Assembly (NCBI RefSeq): GCF_002116635.1 | Contig: NZ_LQPW01000132.1 | Location: 1 to 64,000, forward strand | Reading direction: 5' to 3' | From: Mycobacterium szulgai | GTDB taxonomy: Bacteria; Actinomycetota; Actinomycetes; Mycobacteriales; Mycobacteriaceae | DNA length: 64,000 bases | Part shown: piece by piece, positions 1 to 8,522 of the stretch | Numbering within the stretch: position 1 is the first letter of the stretch | Layout: the number at the start of each line of letters is the position of its first letter | Made by a program: the position numbers and the translations under genes | Notes under the pieces: generated by a model | What the model saw: the letters and a program-made list of their open reading frames with translations, nothing else | Databases searched by the model: none | What the model was told of the DNA's origin: nothing

Positions 1-1014
1 GGCCTGGGTGGGTTCGGCCCCGCCTTGGGGGCCGAACCCACCCAGGCCGCCCGCGCCGCCGCTGCCGTTGATGAAGCCGCCGTGGCCGCCGGCACCGCCA
101 GCGCCGCCGGTGCCGACAATCCCGTCTCCGCCGGCACCCCCGGCTCCGCCGTTGCCGAGCAGAATGCCGCCGGCGCCACCGACGCCACCCGCTCCACCGC
201 TGCCACCCTTCCCCAACCCGGGTGGCGAACCGCCGCCGTGGCCACCAGCGCCGCCGGTACCGAAGAGTCCGCCGGCACCGCCGGCACCGCCAGTCCCGCC
301 GGGCGCGTCGGCTATCGAGGTGCCGCCGGCCCCGCCGGCACCGCCGGTACCGAACAGCCACCCGGCGGCCCCGCCCGTGCCGCCGGCACCGCCGGCGCCC
401 GACCCGCCGGTGCCGCCGGCACCACCGTTGCCGATCAAGAGTCCGCCGGCTCCGCCGTTGCCGCCGGCGACCGCGTTGCTGTTGGTCTTGGCCGGCCCAC
501 CGGACCCGCCGTTGCCGAACAGGCCGGCGGCGCCGCCGTTGCCGCCGGCGGGGTGGGCGGCCGTTCCAGCGCCGCCGTTGCCGCCGCTGCCGAACAACAG
601 CCCGCCGGCCTGGCCGTCTGCTCCGGGGGCGCCGTTGGCGCCGTTACCGATCAGCGGGCGTCCCAGCGCTTGGATGAAGGGCGCGTTGATGGCGTCGAAT
701 ATCTGTTGCTCGAGGGTCTGCAACGGCGAGGCGGCGGCGGCCTCGGCCGTCGCATACTGCGCTGCTCCACCGTTCATAAGTGCGACGAAGCGCTCGTGAA
801 AGGCCGCCGCGGCAGCGCTGAGCGTCTGATAGCTCTGCGCGTGCATGCCGAACAGCGCAGCCACGGCCGCCGATACCTCGTCGGCACCCGCGGCCACCAC
901 CTGCGAGGTCGACGCCGCCGCGGCCGTATTGGCCGCGCTGATAGTCGAACCGATATTGGCCAGATCCGAGGCCGCCGCCGTCACAAACTCAGGGGCCGTA
1001 ATCACAAACGACAT
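1..1014 (-). CDS. PE_PGRS family protein (3' end outside window)
   Basis: Reading the minus strand from an ATG at 1014 gives a typical PE domain (begins MSFVITAPEF, about 100 residues rich in Ala). It is followed by a short linker (around INAPFIQALGRPLIGNG) and then Gly-Gly-Ala and Gly-Asn-Gly triplet repeats that run to the window edge without a stop. A strong ribosome binding site, GGAGGTGG, lies just upstream of the ATG. PE domains direct export through ESX type VII secretion, and PE_PGRS proteins are usually at the cell surface. At least 338 codons are present and the C terminus is missing. The plus strand of this region is open in all frames only because the repeat is antisense to it. 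No particular PE_PGRS number is assigned. Confidence 0.9.
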   Translation of the reverse strand, partial: MSFVITAPEFVTAAASDLANIGSTISAANTAAAASTSQVVAAGADEVSAAVAALFGMHAQSYQTLSAAAAAFHERFVALMNGGAAQYATAEAAAASPLQTLEQQIFDAINAPFIQALGRPLIGNGANGAPGADGQAGGLLFGSGGNGGAGTAAHPAGGNGGAAGLFGNGGSGGPAKTNSNAVAGGNGGAGGLLIGNGGAGGTGGSGAGGAGGTGGAAGWLFGTGGAGGAGGTSIADAPGGTGGAGGAGGLFGTGGAGGHGGGSPPGLGKGGSGGAGGVGGAGGILLGNGGAGGAGGDGIVGTGGAGGAGGHGGFINGSGGAGGLGGFGPQGGAEPTQA

Positions 1015-1151
1015 TCGCTACCACCTCCGCTGCGAGGTGTTAATCGTAAGAGGATTCGGTGCCGGGCATTGGCGGCTTGCTTGAGATTTCTCGCTTAGCT
1101 CGCTGCGCCCCTGGTTGGTAACCGAAACAACGCGCGTTAGATAGTTGGGCG

Positions 1152-2678
1152 ATGAATCTGGATCCCCGGACGGCCGTCGTCGTCGGTGTCGGTCAGGCCG
1201 CCGAGCGAATCGATGATCCCGAGTACCGGGCCATGTCACCGGTCGAGCTTGCCGCGGCCGCTGCCCAGGCCGCCGTCGACGATTGCGGTGGTGCCGCGGT
1301 GGCCGGGGCCATCGACACGGTTGCCGGAGTCAGGCAATTCGAGATCTCCGGTCCGGTGGCGACGGCACCGTTGGGAAGGTCCAACAACTATCCGCGCTCG
1401 GTGGCAAAGCGGTTGGGCGCCAACCCAGCTCGTGCGATCTTAGAGATCGTCGGCGGTCAGGGGCCGCAGCACTTGATCAACGAGCTGGCCGCCGAAATCG
1501 CCGGCGGCCGCTGCCAGGCCGCCCTGATCTTCGGCTCCGATGCGACGTCGACGCTGCGGCATTTCGCGCGAGCCGAGGCTAAGCCCGACTTCACCGAAAC
1601 CGTCGACGGTGACCTCGAAGACCGCGGGCAGGGCATCGAGGGACTCATCTCGCGCTACACCGTCGTCCACGGTCTGATCGACGCGCCGACGCAGTATGCG
1701 TTGCTGGAGAATGCGCGACGGGCCGGAACCGGTCTGGGCCCGGCCGACTACCGGCGCCGGATGGGCGAGTTGTTCGCGCCGTTCACCAAGGTGGCCGCCG
1801 CCAATCCGTTCGCCGCCGCGCCCGTCGAACGCAGCGTCGACGAACTGATCACCGTGACCGAGAGCAACCGCATGATCTCCGAGCCCTACCCGCGGCTCTT
1901 GGTTGCCCGCGATCAGGTGAACCAGGGCGCGGCCGCGCTGCTGATGTCGGTCGAGGCGGCGCGCCGGCTGGGTGTGCCCGAGGAGAAGTGGGTCTACCTG
2001 CGCGGGCACGCCGACCTGACCGAGCAGAGTCTGTTGGAGCGCCCGGATCTGGGCCACGCCCCGTCGGCCGTCATGGCGGCGCGCGAGGCGCTCGAGGTGG
2101 CCGGCATCGGCGTCGACGACGTAGCGACGTTCGATCTCTACAGCTGCTTCCCGGTGCCGGTGTTCAACATCTGCGACGGCCTGGGCATTGCGCCCGACGA
2201 TCCGCGCGGCCTGACCCTGACCGGTGGGTTGCCGTTCTTCGGTGGCGCCGGCAACAACTACTCGATGCACGGCGTGGCCGAGACCGTGGCCCGAATGCGA
2301 AGCGCCCCAGGTGAATTCGGATTGGTAGGCGCTAACGGTGGAATCATGAGCAAGTATTCGGTTGGGGCGTACTCCACGAGTCCGGCGCCATGGCAACCGG
2401 ACCGCAGCGCGCAACTGCAGGCTCAGATCGACAGCGCCGAGACCGTCGTGGTAACTGAGAACGCCGAGGGCCCCGGGACTATCGAGACCTACACCGTCCG
2501 CCGCGACAACGGCAGGCCCACCGGAATCATCATCGGCCGGCTGGACAGCGACGGCAGCCGGTTCCTGGCGACGACCGAAGACGACGGCCTGATCGCGTTG
2601 CTGACCGACGGCGACCCGCTGGGAAGCGCCGTGCGGGTGCGCTGCTTCGACTACGGGAACCGCTGCTTTCCGCGCTAG
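1152..2678 (+). CDS. Thiolase-like / acetyl-CoA acetyltransferase family protein
   Basis: A 508-residue protein of the SCP2-thiolase-like superfamily. It shows the N-terminal AVVVGVGQA strand, a mid-protein DLYSCFPVPVFN segment and a C-terminal GGLPFFGGAGNNYSMHG segment that corresponds to the histidine-containing motif of thiolases. The region where thiolases carry their nucleophilic Cys (about residues 98-108, ILEIVGGQGPQ) has no Cys. Condensation or thiolysis by the classical mechanism is therefore doubtful; a role in acyl-CoA binding or side-chain chemistry is possible. The last four bases overlap the convergent oxidoreductase gene. H37Rv, as remembered, does not have this gene next to Rv0953c. 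Confidence 0.75.
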   Translation: MNLDPRTAVVVGVGQAAERIDDPEYRAMSPVELAAAAAQAAVDDCGGAAVAGAIDTVAGVRQFEISGPVATAPLGRSNNYPRSVAKRLGANPARAILEIVGGQGPQHLINELAAEIAGGRCQAALIFGSDATSTLRHFARAEAKPDFTETVDGDLEDRGQGIEGLISRYTVVHGLIDAPTQYALLENARRAGTGLGPADYRRRMGELFAPFTKVAAANPFAAAPVERSVDELITVTESNRMISEPYPRLLVARDQVNQGAAALLMSVEAARRLGVPEEKWVYLRGHADLTEQSLLERPDLGHAPSAVMAAREALEVAGIGVDDVATFDLYSCFPVPVFNICDGLGIAPDDPRGLTLTGGLPFFGGAGNNYSMHGVAETVARMRSAPGEFGLVGANGGIMSKYSVGAYSTSPAPWQPDRSAQLQAQIDSAETVVVTENAEGPGTIETYTVRRDNGRPTGIIIGRLDSDGSRFLATTEDDGLIALLTDGDPLGSAVRVRCFDYGNRCFPR

Positions 2679-3523
2679 ACCATCGCGGCGAGTTTGCCGG
2701 CCAACCGCTCCACATACGCGGCGACCTCAGCCTCGGTTCGGTCCGGCAGGCCGAACAGCACTTCGGTGACGCCGAGCTCGGCCCACCGCGCGAGCTTCTC
2801 GGGCACCGGCTTGAAGTCCAGAGCAACGATCTGCGGAGCGCCGTCGCGGCCGGCCGCCGCCCAGGTGTCCTGCAACAACTTCACCGGCTCGTCGATGTCG
2901 AAGTCGCGGGGCGTGGTGATCCAGCCGTCGGCGCTGCGCGCGATCCACTTGAAGTTCTTCTCGGTACCGGCCGCGCCGACCAGCACCGGAATGTGTGACT
3001 GCACCGGCTTGGGCCACGCCCAACTGGGACCGAACTTGACGAACTCGCCGTCGTAGGACGCCTCCTCCTCTGTCCACAACGCGCGCATGGCTTCCAGGTA
3101 CTCGCGCAGCATGGTGCGGCGGCGCCCGGCCGGGACGCCGTGATCAGCGAGCTCGTCGGTATTCCAGCCGAAGCCGACGCCGAGGCTGACCCGGCCGCCG
3201 GACAGATGATCCAGCGTGGCAATGCTTTTGGCCAGCGTGATCGGATCATGCTCGACCGGCAGCGCCACCGCGGTGGACAACCGGACCCGAGACGTCACCG
3301 CGGCCGCAGCACCCAAACTCACCCACGGGTCCAGCGTGCGCATGTAGCGGTCATCGGGCAGCGACGCGTCACCCGTAGTGGGATGGGCAGCCTCCCGCTT
3401 GATCGGGATGTGGGTGTGTTCAGGCACGTAGAACGTCTGAAAACCGTGGTCGTCGGCCAGCTTTGCGGCCGCCGCCGGGGCAATGCCGCGATCGCTGGTG
3501 AAAAGTACAAGCCCGTAATCCAT
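2675..3523 (-). CDS. LLM-class F420-dependent oxidoreductase (Rv0953c-like)
   Basis: A 282-residue luciferase-like monooxygenase fold protein. The start used is the ATG giving MDYGLVLFTSDRG; the open frame extends further upstream, but that part has no family similarity. Family signatures are the N-terminal strand, a VSLGAAAAVTSRVRLSTAV segment near residues 75-95, LDHLSGGRVSLGVGFGW around 110-130, and a C-terminal LGVTEVLFGLP. In mycobacteria such proteins usually bind coenzyme F420 and reduce or oxidise small substrates; the substrate here is unknown. The gene is convergent with the thiolase-like gene and divergent from the membrane antigen gene downstream. Confidence 0.82.
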   Translation of the reverse strand: MDYGLVLFTSDRGIAPAAAAKLADDHGFQTFYVPEHTHIPIKREAAHPTTGDASLPDDRYMRTLDPWVSLGAAAAVTSRVRLSTAVALPVEHDPITLAKSIATLDHLSGGRVSLGVGFGWNTDELADHGVPAGRRRTMLREYLEAMRALWTEEEASYDGEFVKFGPSWAWPKPVQSHIPVLVGAAGTEKNFKWIARSADGWITTPRDFDIDEPVKLLQDTWAAAGRDGAPQIVALDFKPVPEKLARWAELGVTEVLFGLPDRTEAEVAAYVERLAGKLAAMV

Positions 3524-3672
3524 GCACCGAATTAGAACGTGTTCTACCTGCGATGAGCAAGCGGCCCGGTCGGCCGACGAGCAGGTCGGCCCGGCGCGAC
3601 CAGCAGAACGTGCGCTAGCGTGGTTGATCGAGTCGCGCACCGGAAAGCAACCGGAAGTAATCAGGAGGAGCC

Positions 3673-4545
3673 ATGACCTACTCGACCGGCAGCCCCGGAT
3701 ATCCGCCTGCGCAGCAGCCCGGGGGGTCGTACGGCGGCGCCACTCCTGGTGACGCTCAGAGCAAGCTTCCGCTGTACCTCAGCATGGCGGTGGCCGCCCT
3801 CGGCCTGGCCGCGTATCTCGCCAGCTTCGGCCCCCTGTTCACCATCAGCTCCGATCTGGGTTCCGGCGGCGGCACCGTGTCCGGCGACGCCGGGCTGGCG
3901 GTGAGCGCAGCCCTGCTGGCCGCCCTGCTTGCCGGCGTCGGTGTGCTGCCCAAGGCCAAAAGCTATGTGGCGGTGGTTGCGGTGCTCTCGGTGCTGGGTC
4001 TGCTGCTGGTCGTTTCGGCGACGGTCAACAAGCCCAGCGCCCTTTCGTTCGGCTGGGCTTTGTGGATCGTCCTGATCTTCAGCGTGCTACAGGCCGTAGC
4101 CGCCGTCGGCGCGCTACTGCTCGACGCCGGGGTGATCACGCCGCCGGCACCGCGGCCCAAGTTCGAGCCCTACGGCCAATACGGGCAGTACGGCCAGTAC
4201 GGCCAGTACGGTGGTGGCCAGCCCGGCGGTTACTACGGTCAGCCGGCTCCCCAGCAGTCCGCACACAACCCGCAGCAATTCGGCGGTTATTCGTCCAACC
4301 CCAACCCCTCGAGCGGCGGGTTCAGCGCCCAGTCACCTTCGCAGACGCCCACTCAGGCCGTACACCAGAGTCCGTCGACACCGCCCACCGGCTTCCCGAG
4401 CTTCGGCCCTCCGCCGCCGGTCAGCGCGGGAACGGGCTCGCAGGCCGGCTCGGCTCCGGTCAACTACTCCAGCAACCCCGCTGGGGGCCAGCAGCAGTCG
4501 TACGGCCAGGGCCAGCAGTCGTCGTCTGGTCCGGCGCCGGTCTAA
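3673..4545 (+). CDS. Rv0954-like 34 kDa antigen family membrane protein (DUF5336)
   Basis: A 290-residue protein with a clear ribosome binding site (AGGAGGAG) six bases before the ATG. It has a short Pro/Gly/Gln-rich N terminus, four hydrophobic segments between about residues 35 and 155, and a long Gly/Tyr/Gln/Pro/Ser-rich tail. The tail carries short GQYGQY repeats and looks disordered. This is the layout of the mycobacterial 34 kDa antigen family. It sits directly upstream of perM, as Rv0954 does in H37Rv. The biochemical role is not known; a cell-envelope or division-site role has been proposed for the family. Confidence 0.85.
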   Translation: MTYSTGSPGYPPAQQPGGSYGGATPGDAQSKLPLYLSMAVAALGLAAYLASFGPLFTISSDLGSGGGTVSGDAGLAVSAALLAALLAGVGVLPKAKSYVAVVAVLSVLGLLLVVSATVNKPSALSFGWALWIVLIFSVLQAVAAVGALLLDAGVITPPAPRPKFEPYGQYGQYGQYGQYGGGQPGGYYGQPAPQQSAHNPQQFGGYSSNPNPSSGGFSAQSPSQTPTQAVHQSPSTPPTGFPSFGPPPPVSAGTGSQAGSAPVNYSSNPAGGQQQSYGQGQQSSSGPAPV

Positions 4546-4569
4546 CCGGGCGCCCTCACGCCGGCACGT

Positions 4570-5973
4570 GTGCCACGAGTGATAAGGGTGTCAAGAAGCG
4601 AGGACAATCGGTCAGCGGGCGCTCGCCAGGCGCGTGACCTGGTCAGGGTCGCCTTCGCGCCCGCGGTGGTGGCGCTGGTCGTCATCGCCGCGGTCACGCT
4701 GCTGCAGTTGCTGATCGCCAATAGCGACATGACCGGCGCGCTGGGCGCCATCGCGAGCATCTGGCTCGGCGTGCATCAAGTGCCGATTTCGATCGGTGGC
4801 CGCGAGCTGGGTGTACTGCCGCTGCTGCCCGTCCTGATGATGGTGTGGGGTACCGCGCGGACTACGGCGCGGGCAACTTCGCCGTACTCGTCGTGGCTGG
4901 TTATTCGGTGGGTGGTCGCCTCGGCGCTGGGCGGACCGTTGCTGCTGGCGGCGATCGCGCTGGCGGTCATCCACGACGCATCCTCGGTGCTCACCGAACT
5001 GCAGACACCGAGCGCGCTGCGCGCGTTCACCAGTGTGCTGGTGGTCCATGCCATCGGTGCGGCGATCGGAGTGTGGTCCCGGGTGGGCCGACGGACGCTG
5101 GCTGCCTCGCCGCTGCCGGGTTGGCTCGGTGATTCGGTGCGTGCCGCCGCGGCGGGAGTGCTGGCCTTGCTCGGGTTGTCCGGGTTGGTGACGGCGGGGT
5201 CGCTGGTTGTGCACTGGGCGACGATGCAAGAGCTCTACGGGATCACCGATTCGATCTGGGGACAGTTCAATCTCACCATGCTGTCGGTGCTGTATGCGCC
5301 TAACGTGATCGTCGGCGCCTCGGCCGTCGCGGTCGGCTCCAGTGCTCATATCGGGCTGGCCACGTTCAGCTCTTTCACTGTTTTCGGCGGCGATATCCCG
5401 GCGCTGCCGATTCTCGCCGCAGCTCCCACGCCGCCGCTTGGGCCGGTGTGGGTCGCGTTGCTGATCGTCGGCGCGTCCTCTGGTGTGGCCGTCGGGCAGC
5501 AATGCGCGCGCCGCCCGCTGCCGCTGCTGCCGGCCACAGTCAAGTTGCTGGTCGCGGCGGCTCTGGGAGCGCTGGTGATGGCGCTGCTCGGCTACGGCGG
5601 GAGCGGCAAGCTGGGCAACTTCGGCGACGTCGGCGTGGCCGAAGGCGCCATGTTGGTCGGGGTGTTCTTCTGGTTCGCCGTCGTCGGTTGGCTGACGCTG
5701 GTGATGACGGGCGGCCTCAGGCGCCGGCCAAGGCGGCCCAAGACCAAGCCCAAGGCGCCCCCGCCACCGGCAGCGGACGAGGAGCCACTCATCGGGCGCT
5801 TCGACGAGTTCGACGAGGACGTCGAGGACGTCGAGGCGGCACCTGAGGACGTCGAGGACGTCGAGGCGGCACCTGAGGACGTCGAAGCCCCACCTGAGGA
5901 ACCGCCCCCCAACGACGAACCCCCCGACGACAAGAACCCCGACGACCCCCCTGACGCAGCGAGTCTGCGCTGA
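4570..5973 (+). CDS. perM: PerM, polytopic membrane protein for cell division (Rv0955-like)
   Basis: A 467-residue integral membrane protein with about eight to ten hydrophobic segments over residues 25-385 and an acidic, Pro-rich cytoplasmic tail. The sequence closely matches what I recall of Rv0955, for example LLQLLIANSDMTGA and HWATMQELYGITDSI. PerM is needed for cell division and persistence in M. tuberculosis and is linked to the divisome protein FtsB. The start used is GTG at 4570; in-frame GTG codons at 4579 and 4588 are alternatives. The acidic tail contains a duplicated 30-base unit (see the repeat entry). The gene follows the Rv0954-like gene and precedes purN, the conserved order. 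Confidence 0.88.
   Translation: MPRVIRVSRSEDNRSAGARQARDLVRVAFAPAVVALVVIAAVTLLQLLIANSDMTGALGAIASIWLGVHQVPISIGGRELGVLPLLPVLMMVWGTARTTARATSPYSSWLVIRWVVASALGGPLLLAAIALAVIHDASSVLTELQTPSALRAFTSVLVVHAIGAAIGVWSRVGRRTLAASPLPGWLGDSVRAAAAGVLALLGLSGLVTAGSLVVHWATMQELYGITDSIWGQFNLTMLSVLYAPNVIVGASAVAVGSSAHIGLATFSSFTVFGGDIPALPILAAAPTPPLGPVWVALLIVGASSGVAVGQQCARRPLPLLPATVKLLVAAALGALVMALLGYGGSGKLGNFGDVGVAEGAMLVGVFFWFAVVGWLTLVMTGGLRRRPRRPKTKPKAPPPPAADEEPLIGRFDEFDEDVEDVEAAPEDVEDVEAAPEDVEAPPEEPPPNDEPPDDKNPDDPPDAASLR
5821..5880 (+). repeat. 30-bp tandem duplication in the perM tail
   Basis: Two identical 30-base units lie head to tail (5821-5850 and 5851-5880), followed by a diverged partial copy. They add ten residues each (pattern VEDVEAAPED) to the acidic tail and keep the frame. 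Confidence 0.9.
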
Positions 5974-6046
5974 GCGCGACGACACGCCGCATGAAACCGC
6001 CCCGGGCGGGGTAGCGCTGGACGCAATCGCGAAGCGCGCGAAGGCA

Positions 6047-6209
6047 CCCGACTAGGCCGCATTGTCGGGCTCGCCCCCTCGCCGCTGCGCGGCTGGGGGG
6101 ACCCCCACCTCCGACCGCTGACGCGGTCGGCATCGTCGCCCGACTAGGCCGCATTGTCGGGCTCCACCTCCGACCGCTGACGCGGTCGGCATCGTCGCCC
6201 GACTAGGCT
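6047..6209. repeat. Direct repeats with embedded hairpins before purN
   Basis: The 242-base gap between perM and purN holds a repeated unit that begins CCCGACTAGGC at 6047 and 6139, with a third partial copy at 6198. Each of the two longer copies ends in a perfect hairpin of 8-bp stem and 4-base loop (6111-6130 and 6170-6189). The first copy contains an extra nested hairpin at 6074-6100, with C-runs pairing G-runs around a GCCGC/GCGGC stem. The hairpins could end perM transcription or affect purN. No T-run follows them. Confidence 0.75.
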
Positions 6210-6215
6210 GCCCGT

Positions 6216-6845
6216 GTGCAGGAACCGCTCCGCGTGCCCCCCAGTGCACCGGCGCGGCTGGTGGTACTGGCATCTGGCACCGGTTCACTGCTGAGGTCAT
6301 TGCTAAACGCCGCCGTCGGCGACTACCCAGCACGCGTCGTCGCCGTCGGCGTGGATCGCGACTGCCCGGCCGTCGAGATCGCGGCCGAAGCCGGGATTCC
6401 GGTTTTCACCGCTCGGCTCAAAGACCATCCGGACCGTGCCGCCTGGGACGCCGCCGTCACCGCGGCCACCGCGGATCACCAGCCCGATCTCATCGTGTCA
6501 GCAGGCTTCATGAAAATCCTTGGACCGCAGTTTCTTTCACGCTTCTACGGCCGAGTCATCAACACCCACCCGGCATTGCTGCCGGCGTTCCCCGGAGCGC
6601 ACGGGGTGGCCGACGCGTTGGCTTACGGCGTCAAAGTCACCGGCTGTACCGTGCATCTGGTAGACGCCGGCACCGACACCGGGCCGATACTGGCGCAGCA
6701 GCCCGTTCTAGTACTCGACGGGGACGACGAGGCGACATTGCACGAACGCATTAAGGTCATCGAACGCCGGATGTTGGTGGACGTGGTCGCTGAGATGGCG
6801 ACCGGCGGCCTCACCTTGGTCGGAAGAAAGGCAACCCTGGGATGA
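6216..6845 (+). CDS. purN: Phosphoribosylglycinamide formyltransferase PurN
   Basis: A 209-residue enzyme that transfers a formyl group from 10-formyl-THF to GAR in purine synthesis. The N-terminal strand and loop LVVLASGTGSLLRSLL binds the phosphoribosyl part. The catalytic block INTHPALLPAFPGAHG (about residues 115-130) supplies the conserved Asn and His, and VDAGTDTGPI (about 148-157) supplies the catalytic Asp. The start is GTG at 6216, close to the family length. Its TGA overlaps the ATG of purH, so the two are translationally coupled. Confidence 0.95.
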   Translation: MQEPLRVPPSAPARLVVLASGTGSLLRSLLNAAVGDYPARVVAVGVDRDCPAVEIAAEAGIPVFTARLKDHPDRAAWDAAVTAATADHQPDLIVSAGFMKILGPQFLSRFYGRVINTHPALLPAFPGAHGVADALAYGVKVTGCTVHLVDAGTDTGPILAQQPVLVLDGDDEATLHERIKVIERRMLVDVVAEMATGGLTLVGRKATLG

Positions 6846-8407
6846 GCATCGACAAGAAGCCGATCCGGCGCGCGCTGATCAGCGTGTACGACAAGACCGG
6901 CCTGGTCGAGCTTGCCGAGGGTCTAGCCGCGGCCGGCGTCGAGATCGTCTCCACCGGATCAACAGCGAAGACCATTGCCAATAAAGGGATTCCGGTAACG
7001 CCAGTAGAACAGTTGACCGGATTCCCGGAGGTCCTCGACGGCCGGGTCAAGACATTGCATCCACACGTGCATGCCGGGCTGCTGGCCGATCTGCGCAAGC
7101 CCGAGCACGCCGCCGCCCTCGAAAAGCTTGGCATTGCCGCCTTCGAACTAGTCGTGGTCAACCTCTATCCCTTCAGCCAGACCGTCGAATCCGGCGCGGG
7201 CATCGACGAATGCGTTGAGCAGATCGACATCGGTGGGCCATCGATGGTGCGCGCGGCAGCCAAGAACCATCCCAGCGTCGCCGTCGTCACCGACCCGCGC
7301 GGCTACGACGGGGTGCTGGCCGCGGCGCGCGACGGCGGATTTACCCTCGCCGAGCGCAAAAGTCTGGCGGCCCTGGCGTTTCAGCACACCGCGGAGTACG
7401 ACATCGCCGTCGCGAGCTGGATGCAATCCACGCTGGCGCCCGAGCATCCCGAGGTGGCGTTTCCCCAATGGTTCGCCGCCAACTGGCGCCGCTCGGCGAT
7501 GCTGCGCTACGGCGAGAACCCGCATCAGCAGGCGGCGCTCTACAGCGACCCGGCCGCTTGGCCCGGCCTGGCGCAGGCCGAGCAGCTGCACGGAAAAGAG
7601 ATGTCCTACAACAACTTCCAGGATGCGGATGCAGCCTGGCGGGCCGCCTTCGATCACGAACAGACATGTGTGGCAATCATCAAGCATGCCAACCCTTGTG
7701 GCATCGCCATCTCCGACGTCTCGGTTGCCGACGCCCATCGCAAGGCCCACGATTGCGATCCACTCAGTGCCTACGGTGGCGTAATCGCCGCGAATACCGA
7801 GGTCAGCGTCGAGATGGCGGAGTACGTCAGCACCATCTTCACCGAAGTGATCGTCGCTCCCGCCTATGCACCGGGCGCCGTCGATCTATTGACCCGCAAG
7901 AAGAACATCCGGGTGCTCGTCGCATCCGAGCCGCTGACCGGGGGCACTGAGCTCAGGCCGATCAGCGGGGGACTGCTGATGCAGCAGCGCGATGAATTCG
8001 ACGCGCACGGCGACAATCCGGCGAACTGGACCCTGGCTACCGGCGAGCCGGCCGATCCCGCCACGCTGACCGACTTGGTCTTCGCCTGGCGGTCCTGCCG
8101 CGCGGTCAAGTCGAACGCCATCGTGATCGTCGCCGACGGTGCCACCATCGGTGTCGGCATGGGGCAGGTCAATCGGGTCGACGCCGCCCGGCTGGCGGTC
8201 GAACGCGGCGGCGATCGGGTCAAGGGCGCCGTCGCCGCCTCCGATGCGTTCTTCCCGTTCCCCGACGGTTTGGAGACATTGACCGCCGGTGGGGTCAAGG
8301 CGATCGTGCATCCCGGTGGCTCCGTCCGCGACGACGAGGTAACGGCCGCGGCCACCAAAGCCGGGATCACCCTCTATCTGACGGGCGCTCGGCACTTCGC
8401 TCACTAG
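6842..8407 (+). CDS. purH: Bifunctional AICAR formyltransferase / IMP cyclohydrolase PurH
   Basis: A 521-residue bifunctional enzyme for the last two steps of IMP synthesis. The N-terminal cyclohydrolase (MGS-like) domain shows ALISVYDKTGLVELA and GRVKTLHPHVHAGLL. The C-terminal transformylase domain shows the KHANPCGIA signature near residue 280 and ends with HPGGSVRDDEV and a terminal YLTGARHFAH, typical of the family. The length is standard. The ATG overlaps the purN stop (ATGA). Confidence 0.97.
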   Translation: MSIDKKPIRRALISVYDKTGLVELAEGLAAAGVEIVSTGSTAKTIANKGIPVTPVEQLTGFPEVLDGRVKTLHPHVHAGLLADLRKPEHAAALEKLGIAAFELVVVNLYPFSQTVESGAGIDECVEQIDIGGPSMVRAAAKNHPSVAVVTDPRGYDGVLAAARDGGFTLAERKSLAALAFQHTAEYDIAVASWMQSTLAPEHPEVAFPQWFAANWRRSAMLRYGENPHQQAALYSDPAAWPGLAQAEQLHGKEMSYNNFQDADAAWRAAFDHEQTCVAIIKHANPCGIAISDVSVADAHRKAHDCDPLSAYGGVIAANTEVSVEMAEYVSTIFTEVIVAPAYAPGAVDLLTRKKNIRVLVASEPLTGGTELRPISGGLLMQQRDEFDAHGDNPANWTLATGEPADPATLTDLVFAWRSCRAVKSNAIVIVADGATIGVGMGQVNRVDAARLAVERGGDRVKGAVAASDAFFPFPDGLETLTAGGVKAIVHPGGSVRDDEVTAAATKAGITLYLTGARHFAH

Positions 8408-8522
8408 GCCGCTCACCGAGCCGCCCACTAAGCCGACAGTGAAATTTTCGACGCGACACGCGGGAAAGTCCGTCAGGAAGTTCACTCTCGTCGCCAGACG
8501 AATGGCGGCGTCGTAGCGTGGA

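Noticed and set aside
1..1100. Long Pro-rich and Arg-rich open frames on the plus strand
   Set aside because: They are antisense to the Gly-rich PGRS repeat; the minus-strand PE_PGRS reading with a good ribosome binding site explains the region.
3524..3640. Upstream extension of the LLM oxidoreductase frame
   Set aside because: The extra 39 codons are Arg/Ser/Cys-rich with no family similarity; the protein starts naturally at MDYGLVLF.
4612..5985. Long open frame antisense to perM
   Set aside because: Low-complexity His/Arg/Gln-rich translation with no domain, produced by GC-rich codon bias; the perM frame is conserved.
6047..6209. Repeats considered as a small CRISPR array
   Set aside because: The copies are adjacent with unequal internal sequence, there are no unique spacers of constant length and no cas genes.
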